Assembly (NCBI GenBank): GCA_902776185.1
Contig: CACYPH010000014.1
Span: 1-64,000 of the forward strand
Reading direction: 5' to 3'
DNA from: an uncultured Ruminococcus sp.
GTDB lineage: Bacteria; Bacillota; Clostridia; Oscillospirales; Acutalibacteraceae
Length of the DNA stretch: 64,000 nt
Positions 36,154 through 44,855 of this stretch are shown here, piece by piece. The notes beneath the pieces are model-generated. The model made no database searches. It was given only the letters and a program-made list of their open reading frames with translations, and was not told where the DNA came from. The translations under genes and the position numbers were made by a program. Positions within the stretch are counted from its first letter, which is position 1. Each line of letters opens with the position of its first letter.

Positions 36154-37103
36154 TGGACAATAAGCTCTATGTATCCTCCTCGCCGCATATCCGCTCCGGC
36201 AATACCACCAGACGGATCATGCTGGACGTCATCATCGCGCTGCTGCCGACTTCCGTCGCGGCGTGTGTGATCTTCGGCTTCCGCTCGGCGGTATTGATCG
36301 CGGTGTGCGTCGCGACCTGTGTACTGCTCGAATTCATCTCGCGCAAGATCATGAAGCGCGAATCCACCATCGGCGATCTCTCGGCGGTGGTGACGGGCTT
36401 ACTGCTGGCGCTGAATCTGCCGGTCGACGTCAATCCGCTGATCGCCATGTTCGGCTGTCTGATCGCGATCGTCGTGGTTAAGCAGATGTTCGGCGGTATC
36501 GGCATGAACTTTGTCAATCCCGCGCTGGCGGCGCGTATCGTACTCTTGGTATCGTTCCCGAGCGCGATGATGCACTGGGTGACCGCATGGGGTGCGCCCG
36601 AGGCGGCGAAGATTGACGCGACGACTTCCGCGACGCCTTTGGCGGCTGAGGCGGGGACGTACTCCTACATAGATTTACTGATCGGCCGCTGCGGCGGATC
36701 GATCGGCGAGGTCTGTGCGGCGGCGCTGATTTTAGGCGGCATTTATCTGGTGATCCGCAGGGTCATCAGCCCGATCATCCCGTGCGTGTATCTCGCGACG
36801 GCGGCGCTGATGTCGTTTGCATTCGGGCTTGACCCGCTGTATCAGCTGTTGTCGGGCGGTCTGCTGCTCGGCGCGATCTTCATGGCGACCGACTATACGA
36901 CCTCGCCTGTGACAAACTGGGGCAAGGTCATCTACGCGGTCGGGTGCGGATTGTTCACCATGCTGCTGCGCACCTACTCGAATATGCCCGAGGGCGTTTC
37001 GTTCTCGATCCTTTTGATGAATATTCTCGTACCCCTGATCGAGCGGATGACCGTTCCGAGAACCTTGGGGTATGTCAAAAAGGCAAAGGGGGAGAAAAAA
37101 TGA
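36153..37103 (+). CDS. rnfD: Rnf complex subunit D
   Basis: The 316-residue membrane subunit has about nine transmembrane segments. The flavinylation motif appears as TTSATPL, in which the threonine carries covalent FMN by analogy with RnfD and NqrB. The start overlaps the rnfC stop by one base (TGATG). RnfD and RnfG relay electrons across the membrane in the complex. Confidence 0.96.
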   Translation: MDNKLYVSSSPHIRSGNTTRRIMLDVIIALLPTSVAACVIFGFRSAVLIAVCVATCVLLEFISRKIMKRESTIGDLSAVVTGLLLALNLPVDVNPLIAMFGCLIAIVVVKQMFGGIGMNFVNPALAARIVLLVSFPSAMMHWVTAWGAPEAAKIDATTSATPLAAEAGTYSYIDLLIGRCGGSIGEVCAAALILGGIYLVIRRVISPIIPCVYLATAALMSFAFGLDPLYQLLSGGLLLGAIFMATDYTTSPVTNWGKVIYAVGCGLFTMLLRTYSNMPEGVSFSILLMNILVPLIERMTVPRTLGYVKKAKGEKK

Positions 37104-37669
37104 GAAAGAAACTCAGCGCGAAAGCGATTCTGATCCCCACGATATCCTTGTTCCTGATCTGTTTGGTCGTCACGGCATTATTGGCGCTGACCGATAATGT
37201 GACTGCCGAAAAGATCGCGGAGAACGAGGAAAATAATAAACAAGCCAGTATGCGGACGGTTTTGCCGGACGCCGCTGATTTTGAAGAGATCGAAGCCGAC
37301 GTTTTGTACCTCGGCAAGGATCAAAGCGGCAATCCGATCGGATATGCGATCTCGACAGCGACCCAAGGCTACGGCGGTCAGGTCAAGGTCATGACCGGTA
37401 TCGGCATGGATGGCAAGATCGTCGGCGTGGACGTTTTCTATAACGACGACGAGACGCCGGGTCTGGGCAAAAACACATCGAATGAAAAATTCCGCGAGCA
37501 GTACAAGGGACTGAACGCGGACAGCGAGATCGCAGTCAGCAAGGACAGTGCGGACGGTCAGACCGTCGACGCGGTGACCTCGGCGACGATCTCATCCCGT
37601 GCGGTGACCAAAGCGGTCAACGAGGCGTGTGAAAAATACAACGAATACACGGCAAAGGAGGCGAAATGA
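37100..37669 (+). CDS. rnfG: Rnf complex subunit G
   Basis: The 189-residue protein has one N-terminal membrane anchor (about 10-32) and an extracytoplasmic FMN-binding domain with GYGGQVKVMTGI and the flavinylation motif DAVTSATISS, where the threonine should carry FMN. The ATG at 37100 overlaps the rnfD stop as ATGA and has GGGGGAGA upstream. The protein is slightly shorter than many RnfG homologues but has all key parts. Confidence 0.95.
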   Translation: MRKKLSAKAILIPTISLFLICLVVTALLALTDNVTAEKIAENEENNKQASMRTVLPDAADFEEIEADVLYLGKDQSGNPIGYAISTATQGYGGQVKVMTGIGMDGKIVGVDVFYNDDETPGLGKNTSNEKFREQYKGLNADSEIAVSKDSADGQTVDAVTSATISSRAVTKAVNEACEKYNEYTAKEAK

Positions 37670-38364
37670 TGGAAAAACGCGGTTTACTCAAGGAATTTAC
37701 CAAGGGTATCATCAAGGAGAATCCGGTACTCTGCTTAGTACTGGGTACCTGTCCGACCCTTGCGGTCACGACCTCCGCATCGAATGCGATCGGTATGGGC
37801 GTTGCGGCGACAGCGGTTCTGGTATGCTCTAACGCTGTGATCTCGGCGCTGAGAAAATTCATCCCCGACAAGGTGCGCATCCCCGCCTACATCACCATCA
37901 TCGCCGGCTTTGTCACCATCGTGCAGATGTTGGTCAAGGCGTTTGCGCCTGCAATCAACGACAGCCTCGGCATCTATCTGCCGCTGATCGTCGTTAACTG
38001 CATCATCTTAGGCAGGGCGGAAATGTTCGCCGGTAAGAACCCCGTCATCCCCTCGATCCTCGACGGTCTCGGGATGGGCGTGGGCTTTACGGCGGCGCTC
38101 TTGTGCATGGGTATCATCCGCGAGCTGCTCGGCTCGGGGACGGTATTCGGCGCGCAGATCCTGCCGTTCCAGATTTTGATATTTATCCTGCCCCCCGGCG
38201 GATTCTTCGTCTTCGGCATGCTGATCCTGCTCGCGAACAAGCTGAATACCCGCGCGGGCAAGGCGGTCAAGACCACGCCGTGCGACGGCTGTCCGATGGC
38301 GGCGAACTGTTCGCAGAAATCGGAAAAATGCGGCGAAAAGGAGGCGGCTGAGAATGTTGATTAA
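37666..38364 (+). CDS. rnfE: Rnf complex subunit E
   Basis: A 232-residue, six-helix membrane subunit paralogous to RnfA. It has the inverted-repeat motif LGTCPTLAVTTSASNAIGMG with the conserved membrane cysteine, and VNCIILGRAEMFA with the second. RnfA and RnfE share a 2Fe-2S cluster within the membrane. The start overlaps the rnfG stop. The C-terminus carries an extra cytoplasmic tail with four cysteines (CDGCPMAANCSQKSEKC). Confidence 0.96.
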   Translation: MMEKRGLLKEFTKGIIKENPVLCLVLGTCPTLAVTTSASNAIGMGVAATAVLVCSNAVISALRKFIPDKVRIPAYITIIAGFVTIVQMLVKAFAPAINDSLGIYLPLIVVNCIILGRAEMFAGKNPVIPSILDGLGMGVGFTAALLCMGIIRELLGSGTVFGAQILPFQILIFILPPGGFFVFGMLILLANKLNTRAGKAVKTTPCDGCPMAANCSQKSEKCGEKEAAENVD

Positions 38365-38977
38365 GTCCCTCATCGCCGTGTTCCTCGCGGCGATCCTCAC
38401 CGAGAACTACGTTCTGTGCAAGTTCCTCGGCATCTGTCCGTTCCTCGGCGTTTCCAAAAAGCTCAACACCGCCTTCGGCATGAGCGTCGCGGTCACCTTT
38501 GTCATGGTGCTGGCGACGGCGGTCACCTTCCCGATCTACACCTACATCCTCGTTCCGTCGGGGATGGAGTATCTGCAGACCGTGCTGTTCATCCTGATCA
38601 TCGCGGGTCTGGTGCAATTGGTAGAAATCATCCTGAAAAAATACATTCCCTCGCTGTATCAGTCGCTGGGTATTTATCTGCCGCTGATCACCACCAACTG
38701 CGCGGTGCTGGGCGTGACCATGCTGGTACTGCAGAAGGTCGACAGCACGACGCTGTATGACTACACCTACATCCATGCGCTGGTGAACGCGTTCGGCGCG
38801 GGCATCGGCTTCATGGTCGCGATGGTCATGTTTGCCGGCGTGCGCGGGAGATTGGAGAGCGCGGATATCCCGAAATCGCTCAAGGGTCTGCCGATCACCC
38901 TGGTATCAGCCGCCCTCGTTTCGCTGTCTTTCTTAGGCTTTGCGGGCGTGGTCGATAAGCTGATACCCTTAGGTTAA
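38354..38977 (+). CDS. rnfA: Rnf complex subunit A
   Basis: The 207-residue, six-helix membrane subunit has ENYVLCKFLGICPFLGVSKK near the N-terminus and TTNCAVLGVTML in the middle, the two cysteine motifs paired with those of RnfE. It starts 11 bases before the rnfE stop, so the two are coupled. Confidence 0.97.
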   Translation: MLIKSLIAVFLAAILTENYVLCKFLGICPFLGVSKKLNTAFGMSVAVTFVMVLATAVTFPIYTYILVPSGMEYLQTVLFILIIAGLVQLVEIILKKYIPSLYQSLGIYLPLITTNCAVLGVTMLVLQKVDSTTLYDYTYIHALVNAFGAGIGFMVAMVMFAGVRGRLESADIPKSLKGLPITLVSAALVSLSFLGFAGVVDKLIPLG

Positions 38978-38989
38978 GGAGGGACGCGA

Positions 38990-39787
38990 ATGAATTCGAT
39001 ATTATTTGCCGTCGCTCTGGTAGCGGGCATCGGTTTACTGATCGGACTGATCCTGTCGATCGCGTCGATCGTGATGGCAGTTCCCAAGGATGAAAAAGCA
39101 GAAAAAATATTAGAAGCGCTGCCCGGCGCGAACTGCGGCGCGTGCGGCTTTTCCGGATGCTCGGGCTATGCGGACGCGCTCGCTAAGGGCAAGGCAGAGG
39201 TCGGTCTCTGTGCGCCCGGCGGCTTGAACTGTGCAAAGGAAGTGTCCGAGATCCTCGGCGTTGCGACCGGCAGTATGGAAAAGAAGGTTGCGGTCGTTCA
39301 CTGTATGGGTTCGCTCGATAATACCTCTTATAAGGCGGAATACAGCGGCATCAAAAGCTGTGCCGCCGCGCAGAAGATCGGCGGCGGGCTGACTGCCTGT
39401 TCGTTCGGCTGTATGGGGCTGGGCGACTGTGAGGCGGTATGTCCGTACGACGCGATCCACGTTTGCAACGGCGTCGCCGTGGTGGACGAAAGCAAATGCA
39501 AGGCGTGCGCGATGTGCGTCAAGGCGTGTCCGAGGAAGATCATCTCGATCGTTCCGCTGAAAAATTCGGCGGTCATGCGCTGTTCGAATAAGGACAAGGG
39601 CGCGCTGACCAGAAAGCTCTGTACGACCGGCTGTATCGGCTGTAAAAAGTGCGAGAAAAATTGTCCCGAGGGCGCGGTGACAGTCAAGGATTTCTGTGCC
39701 GTCGTCGATCCCGAAAAATGCACCGGCTGCGGCGCGTGTGTGGATAACTGTCCGCAGAAGTGTATTACGTATATCAGTCCGTATTAA
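38990..39787 (+). CDS. rnfB: Rnf complex subunit B
   Basis: RnfB accepts electrons from reduced ferredoxin. The 265-residue protein has an N-terminal membrane helix (5-28), a four-cysteine 4Fe-4S motif CGACGFSGCSGYADAL, and ferredoxin-type clusters at CMGLGDCEAVCP, CKACAMCVKACP, CIGCKKCEKNCP and CTGCGACVDNCP. It ends the operon, with AGGAGGG upstream of its ATG. Confidence 0.96.
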   Translation: MNSILFAVALVAGIGLLIGLILSIASIVMAVPKDEKAEKILEALPGANCGACGFSGCSGYADALAKGKAEVGLCAPGGLNCAKEVSEILGVATGSMEKKVAVVHCMGSLDNTSYKAEYSGIKSCAAAQKIGGGLTACSFGCMGLGDCEAVCPYDAIHVCNGVAVVDESKCKACAMCVKACPRKIISIVPLKNSAVMRCSNKDKGALTRKLCTTGCIGCKKCEKNCPEGAVTVKDFCAVVDPEKCTGCGACVDNCPQKCITYISPY

Positions 39788-39802
39788 TATTGATTCGGTT
39801 GG

Positions 39803-39828
39803 TCGCGTGACACAAGCGTCACGCTCCA
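39803..39828. repeat. Family C-like hairpin (C3)
   Basis: GCGTGAC-ACAAGC-GTCACGC is a diverged relative of the hairpins at 8508 and 19936. It follows rnfB and may act as its terminator. Confidence 0.45.
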
Positions 39829-39833
39829 TACTG

Positions 39834-39882
39834 CAATTCCTCACCCGCCGTTGGCGGGAGCTCCTTTTACCAAAAGGAGCCG
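39834..39882 (+). repeat. Family A dispersed repeat, short form (A5)
   Basis: CAATTCCTCA, the stem CCCGCCGTTGGCGGG and AGCTCCTTTTACCAAAAGGA. It is identical in layout to 50602-50650 and lies 18 bases upstream of the next start codon. Confidence 0.8.
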
Positions 39883-39900
39883 GATAGAAGGAGAACCTTT

Positions 39901-40824
39901 ATGGTTGAAATCAAACATCTTACCAAACGCTACGGCAGCGTGCTTGCCGTGGACGATATCAGCTTTTCGGCAAATCCCGGCGAGATCCTCGGACTGCTCG
40001 GTCCGAACGGCGCGGGGAAAAGTACGACGCTGAATATCATCACCGGCTTTCTGTCATCATCGGAAGGCAGCGTTGTGATCGAGGGTTACGATATCCTCGA
40101 TCAGCCCAAAAAGGCAAAGGAGAAGATCGGGTATCTGCCCGAACAGCCGCCGCTGTATCCGGAGATGACGGTGAAAAAATACCTCGAGTTCATCTTTGAT
40201 CTGAAAAAGGTGCGCCTGCCGAAAAAAGAGCATGTCGACGAGGTCATGACTATTGTCAAATTGAAGGACGTCGAAAACCGCATCATCCGCAACCTGTCGA
40301 AGGGTTACCGACAGCGCGTGGGACTGGCGGGGGCGCTCATCGGCAATCCGCCGGTGCTGATCCTCGACGAGCCGACGGTCGGTCTCGACCCCAAGCAGAT
40401 CATCGAAACGCGCAAGCTGATCAGGACGCTCGGCAAAAAACACACGGTGATCTTTTCATCGCACGTGTTGTCGGAGGTATCCGCGATCTGTGACCGCGTG
40501 GTGCTGATCAACAAGGGGCAGATCGTTGCGGATTCGCCGATCGACAAGCTCTCTGAGGTCATCAACGGCACCGGCATGCTGACCCTCGAGGTCGAGGGAA
40601 GTCAGAATACTATCAAGAACGCTATCGGCGGCGTCGACGGCGTCAGGCGCGTCACCCATACCTCGGGCAACGGCTACACCGTCAGCTATGACAGCGATAC
40701 CGATGTGCGCCGCGGGGTGTTCCGGGCGCTCGCGAAAGCCGACTGTCCGATCCTGTCGATGACGACGGGCGGGCTGACGCTCGAGGAGAGCTTCCTCAAA
40801 CTGACCGAAGGGGGGAAGGACTGA
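39901..40824 (+). CDS. ABC transporter ATPase, GldA-like
   Basis: The 307-residue protein is an ABC ATPase with Walker A GPNGAGKST (near residue 40), signature LSKGYRQRVGLAGAL, Walker B VLILDEPTVGLD and the switch His in SSHVL. A C-terminal domain of about 80 residues follows, as in ABC-2 exporters. It resembles the GldA component known from Bacteroidetes gliding operons. The gene opens a four-gene operon whose next members are the permease, a GldG-like protein and a DUF4340 protein. The cargo is unknown. Confidence 0.9.
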   Translation: MVEIKHLTKRYGSVLAVDDISFSANPGEILGLLGPNGAGKSTTLNIITGFLSSSEGSVVIEGYDILDQPKKAKEKIGYLPEQPPLYPEMTVKKYLEFIFDLKKVRLPKKEHVDEVMTIVKLKDVENRIIRNLSKGYRQRVGLAGALIGNPPVLILDEPTVGLDPKQIIETRKLIRTLGKKHTVIFSSHVLSEVSAICDRVVLINKGQIVADSPIDKLSEVINGTGMLTLEVEGSQNTIKNAIGGVDGVRRVTHTSGNGYTVSYDSDTDVRRGVFRALAKADCPILSMTTGGLTLEESFLKLTEGGKD

Positions 40825-41528
40825 TGGCCGCGATATTCAAGCGCGAGCTTGGCTCTTATTTCAACTCGGCGGTAGGCTACGTCGTACTGGCGGTATTCTG
40901 GTTTTTCTCGGGACTGTCGTTCTACACCTACTGTCTGCTTTATAACACCTCGTCGATGGCGCTGTTCTTTGCGGCGATGTTTTTGATGATCCTTTTGGTC
41001 ATCCCGCTGATCACGATGCGGTCGTTTTCGGAGGAGCGTCGGCAGAAAACCGAACAGGCGCTCTTGACTGCGCCGGTGAATCTCTTTGAGATCGTGTTCG
41101 GCAAGTTTTTGGCGGCGTTCGTAATGTTTCTCTTGTGCAACCTGATCTTTGTTTTGTACGCGGTCATCATCGCGACCTTTACCGCTCCCGACTGGGCGGT
41201 GTTCTTTACGACCTTCCTCGGAGTGCTGCTCTTGGGCAGTGCGGTGATCGCGATCGATATGTTCGTTTCGGCGATGACGGAAAGTCAGATTATCGCCGCG
41301 GCGATCGCGATCGGTATCGGTATCCTGATCGACCGGCTGGGGGATATCGCAAATTATATCAACACCGAATGGGTGACCAACGTCATCAACAAGATCTCCT
41401 TTGACAAGCATTTTTCCAATTTTTCGACCGGCATCATCAGCCTGCCGAGTATCGTCTTCTTTCTCTCGGTCACGGCGGTCTTTCTGTTTTTGACCGCGCG
41501 CGTCTATGAGAAACGACGCTGGAGCTGA
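40824..41528 (+). CDS. ABC-2 type permease, GldF-like
   Basis: The 234-residue protein has six transmembrane segments and starts AAIFKRELGSYFNSAVGYVVLAVFWFFSGL, typical of the GldF/NosY-type permeases. RSFSEERRQKTEQALLTAP is the conserved cytoplasmic motif. It starts on the last base of the ATPase stop codon, so the two are coupled and form one exporter. Confidence 0.9.
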   Translation: MAAIFKRELGSYFNSAVGYVVLAVFWFFSGLSFYTYCLLYNTSSMALFFAAMFLMILLVIPLITMRSFSEERRQKTEQALLTAPVNLFEIVFGKFLAAFVMFLLCNLIFVLYAVIIATFTAPDWAVFFTTFLGVLLLGSAVIAIDMFVSAMTESQIIAAAIAIGIGILIDRLGDIANYINTEWVTNVINKISFDKHFSNFSTGIISLPSIVFFLSVTAVFLFLTARVYEKRRWS

Positions 41529-41539
41529 GGAGGTGCGGC

Positions 41540-43048
41540 ATGAATAAACGATCATCGAAAAAGCCCTCTTCTAAAAAAGGCTTCAAGCAATTTATCACCG
41601 CGCGCAATACCCGCCGCGGGGCGACCTCGGTCGGCATCACGGTGCTGCTGATCGCCGCGATCGTCCTCGTCAACGCGGTGCTGGCGATCCTCTCCGACCG
41701 CAGCGCGATGTATATCGACGTCACGGCGAACCGCAATTTCAAGCTGCAGAGCATGACGATCGACTATATCAAGACGCTCGACAAGGACGTCGATATCTAT
41801 GTCCTCGCCGCGGAGGAGGACCTCGAGAACAACAGCTCCGCGAACTATGCGTATTATGTACAGGCGAACCGCCTGCTGCATGAATTTGACTACAACTCCG
41901 ACAAGATCCATCTGCATTATGTCGATCTGGTCAAGGACCCGACGTTTTTGACCGCTTATCCGAATGTCAACCGGTCTCAGTCGCACATGATGCTGGTCTC
42001 CTGCGGAGAAAATTATACGACGCTCGACCCGACCGACGTATTCGGCTATGACACCGAGACCTATCAGGACGAGGGGTACATGGTGGTACAGTCGCAGCAC
42101 GTGGAACAGAGCGTGACCTCGGCGATCCTGAAGGTCAGCGATGCAGAGCGCGTGACCGTGAGCGTCCTCACCGGTCTGGATGAGGAGGACTGCTCGGCGT
42201 TCGCGGCGCGCCTCTCTATGAACGCGTATGATGTGGAGACCGTGAACCTGTATACGGGTCAGATCTCCGAGAAAAGTCAGTTTTTGATCATCTACAAGCC
42301 GCTGGCGGATATCGACAAGGATCTTTATGATACCATCAGCAAGTGGCTCGACAATGACGGCAAATACGGGCATCATGTCATCTATTTCCCGAATGACGAT
42401 GTTTCTGCGGAGCTGTTCCCGAACCTCAACACCCTGCTTGCCGACTACGGGATGGAGGTCGACTACGCCTACATCTTTGAGAAGGATACCGATCATCTCG
42501 TCCCCGGCAACAACCTGAACAACTCGCTCTTTGATTACGCCGACGCGGACTTTACCGCCGACCTTGCCAATCAGGAAAAGAAAATCATCATGGGCGGCGT
42601 GCGCGGGACGATGCCGATCAAGATCCTTGATCCGAAGATCGCATCATCGATGCTGGTATCGTCGGAGGATGTTGAGCGGTTCGACATCAAGTCGCAGACG
42701 CTGGGCGAATATGACGGCGCGATGTGCGGCGCGGCGATCGGCAGAAAGGGCGGCGCATCCGGCGTGAACTCGTCGGTCGTTGCGGTCGGATCGTACTACG
42801 CGATCAGCAACCTGTATCTGACCGCCAATACCTATAATAATTCGGCGTACTTTATCAATATGTTCAACGTGCTCTCTGAAAAGCAGGATACGGGTATCCT
42901 GATCGAAGGCAAGGATCCGACGTCGACCGAGCTGGGCGTCAGCTCGAAGGGAGATCTGACGTTTTTGAGCGCGCTGGTACGCTTTATCCTGCCCGGGCTG
43001 GTGCTGATTGCCGGTCTCGTCGTATGGATCAGAAGGAGGCATCAATAA
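41540..43048 (+). CDS. GldG-like ABC-exporter accessory protein
   Basis: The 502-residue protein has a basic N-terminus, one transmembrane helix (about 30-50), a large extracellular domain with the GldG/IFT52-type fold (DVTANRNFKLQSMTIDYIKTLDKDVDIYVLA at the front), and a C-terminal helix (about 475-495) followed by IRRRHQ. AGGAGG precedes the ATG. In this family it partners the GldA/GldF exporter. Function in Firmicutes is not established. Confidence 0.82.
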   Translation: MNKRSSKKPSSKKGFKQFITARNTRRGATSVGITVLLIAAIVLVNAVLAILSDRSAMYIDVTANRNFKLQSMTIDYIKTLDKDVDIYVLAAEEDLENNSSANYAYYVQANRLLHEFDYNSDKIHLHYVDLVKDPTFLTAYPNVNRSQSHMMLVSCGENYTTLDPTDVFGYDTETYQDEGYMVVQSQHVEQSVTSAILKVSDAERVTVSVLTGLDEEDCSAFAARLSMNAYDVETVNLYTGQISEKSQFLIIYKPLADIDKDLYDTISKWLDNDGKYGHHVIYFPNDDVSAELFPNLNTLLADYGMEVDYAYIFEKDTDHLVPGNNLNNSLFDYADADFTADLANQEKKIIMGGVRGTMPIKILDPKIASSMLVSSEDVERFDIKSQTLGEYDGAMCGAAIGRKGGASGVNSSVVAVGSYYAISNLYLTANTYNNSAYFINMFNVLSEKQDTGILIEGKDPTSTELGVSSKGDLTFLSALVRFILPGLVLIAGLVVWIRRRHQ

Positions 43049-44775
43049 TGGCGAAGTCTTCCAAGAAAAAGAAACAATCCGCTCCTGAAAAAGTGAAGGG
43101 TAAAGCGGTCGATACCGTAGAGGAAACCGTCGAAAAGGCGCAGGAAAATCCGGCAGAGAAAGCTGCCGACGACGCGCTGGAGAGCTTTCTCAGCCGCTCG
43201 CCTGAGCCGGCAAAGGGCGGAGAAGCTGAGCCCGCAAAGAATAAGAAAAAGCTCAGCACAAGATCGATCGTGCTGATCGTCGCGATCGTACTGGTGGCGG
43301 CGCTGATCATCGCGGTCGTTGTCGCGGCGAACCAGCCAGTAACGCCCGCGGCGGATGACGAGGATCTTCCCGAAAAGCCGGTCGAGATGGCGACGACCAT
43401 CGATGAAAAGGGTGAGCATCATGTAGAGATCAGCACCGACGCAGAGGGCGAGATCGTCCAGAACGGCTACGGCGAGCTGATATCCTATGTACCCGCGCAG
43501 ATCTCGAAGATCGAGGTGGAAAATACCGCCGGTTCGTTCGTTGTCAATTCTACGACCCCCGAGGGGCATGAGACCGTTTATACCATCACCGGCTTTGAGG
43601 GCTACGAGCTGAGGGCAGGCATGGCGGATGCGGTCGCGAACGATGCGGCGACGATCAGCTTTACGACAGTCGCGGCGGTCGGCGGCAATATGGCGGACTT
43701 CGGTCTGGACAAGCCCCGCGCGACGGTCAAGGTGACCTATACCGACAACACCACCGCGGTCATCCGCGTCGGCAACGAGGCAGACGGCGGGGTCGGAACC
43801 TACGCGGCGCTCGGCGACGATCAGAACGTTTTCCTCGTTGCGAACGACGCGGTGGACAGCTTCCTCTACAACGTACTGGATATGATCAGCTTTGAGATCA
43901 CGACAAAGGCGGATTCGGTCGAAAACGACAGCTTCTCCGTGATCGAGCTGAGCGGGTCGCACTATCCCGATCCGATCACCATCGTTCCCAATACCGACGA
44001 GGCGGTCAAGGCAAATTACCGCCTGACGCAGCCGTATGAGATGTTCGCCGACAACTACGAGGGCAACGATATCTCCGGCTCGATCCGCGACCTGTATGCG
44101 GAAAGCGTCGTCTGTGTCAATCCGAATGACAATCAGCTGGGCTCCTACGGCGTAAAACAGCCTTACGCAAAGGTGCACGCGGTGTATCCTGACACAGAGA
44201 TCAACCTGTCCTGCTCCGCGCCGACCGACGACGGTCTGGTCAACCTGTATAATCCCGACAAGGGGATCATCTATACCATCCGTACGGATGCGCTGGGTTG
44301 GGCGAATACCGATCTCGATCAGCTTTTGCCGAAAACCGTGATCGAGCTGAACAAGGATGTGATCTCCGGCGTCACTGTGACCAATGGCGGCAAGGACTAT
44401 GCGATCGAGATCAAGCATACCAAGGAGAAGATCATCAACGAAAGCGGCGACGAGGAAGAGATCGCCGCGATAGAAGGGAAACTGAACGGTAAGACGATCC
44501 CCGAGGCAAGCATCCTGATCTTCTTCCAGAATTTCAATGCGATGAGCAACCTCGGTACGGTCAAGGAATCCAGCACCAATATGATCTATCGCTGGAAGGT
44601 GAGTTATACAAATGGCCGCGCCGACGATATCATCGCGATCTATGATACCGGCGACAAGAGCTGTCCCGTCGCGCTGAACGGCGTGATCATCGGTTCGGTT
44701 TCGAAATCGCACTCAAGCGCCCTGCAGCAGGATATCATCGATATCGCGGCAGGTAAAACGCCGAAGAGTCTGTAA
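43048..44775 (+). CDS. DUF4340 membrane-anchored protein
   Basis: The 575-residue protein starts at the ATG at 43048, spaced from AGGAGG; a longer reading inside the previous gene is unlikely. A charged, Lys/Glu/Ala-rich cytoplasmic segment (1-75) precedes one transmembrane helix (about 77-98). A large extracellular beta-rich domain follows, containing the DUF4340 pattern (FGLDKPRATVKVTYTDNTTAVIRVGNEA) twice in related form. DUF4340 genes commonly follow gldG-like genes, so this is the fourth part of the exporter system. Confidence 0.82.
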   Translation: MAKSSKKKKQSAPEKVKGKAVDTVEETVEKAQENPAEKAADDALESFLSRSPEPAKGGEAEPAKNKKKLSTRSIVLIVAIVLVAALIIAVVVAANQPVTPAADDEDLPEKPVEMATTIDEKGEHHVEISTDAEGEIVQNGYGELISYVPAQISKIEVENTAGSFVVNSTTPEGHETVYTITGFEGYELRAGMADAVANDAATISFTTVAAVGGNMADFGLDKPRATVKVTYTDNTTAVIRVGNEADGGVGTYAALGDDQNVFLVANDAVDSFLYNVLDMISFEITTKADSVENDSFSVIELSGSHYPDPITIVPNTDEAVKANYRLTQPYEMFADNYEGNDISGSIRDLYAESVVCVNPNDNQLGSYGVKQPYAKVHAVYPDTEINLSCSAPTDDGLVNLYNPDKGIIYTIRTDALGWANTDLDQLLPKTVIELNKDVISGVTVTNGGKDYAIEIKHTKEKIINESGDEEEIAAIEGKLNGKTIPEASILIFFQNFNAMSNLGTVKESSTNMIYRWKVSYTNGRADDIIAIYDTGDKSCPVALNGVIIGSVSKSHSSALQQDIIDIAAGKTPKSL

Positions 44776-44780
44776 GAATA

Positions 44781-44815
44781 AAAAGCTGTCACACAAAATG
44801 TGTGACAGCTTTTTT
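44781..44815. terminator. Bidirectional terminator
   Basis: AAAAGCTGTCACACA / TGTGTGACAGCTTTT forms a 15-bp perfect stem between the convergent exporter operon and fbp. Confidence 0.93.
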
Positions 44816-44855
44816 GGTTGGTAGTTGGTGGCTGGTAGTTTAATATGATAATAGG

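Noticed and set aside
43042..44712. A 556-codon frame opposite the DUF4340 gene
   Set aside because: It is a codon-bias shadow; the plus strand has an operon-linked gene with a membrane anchor and ribosome-binding site.
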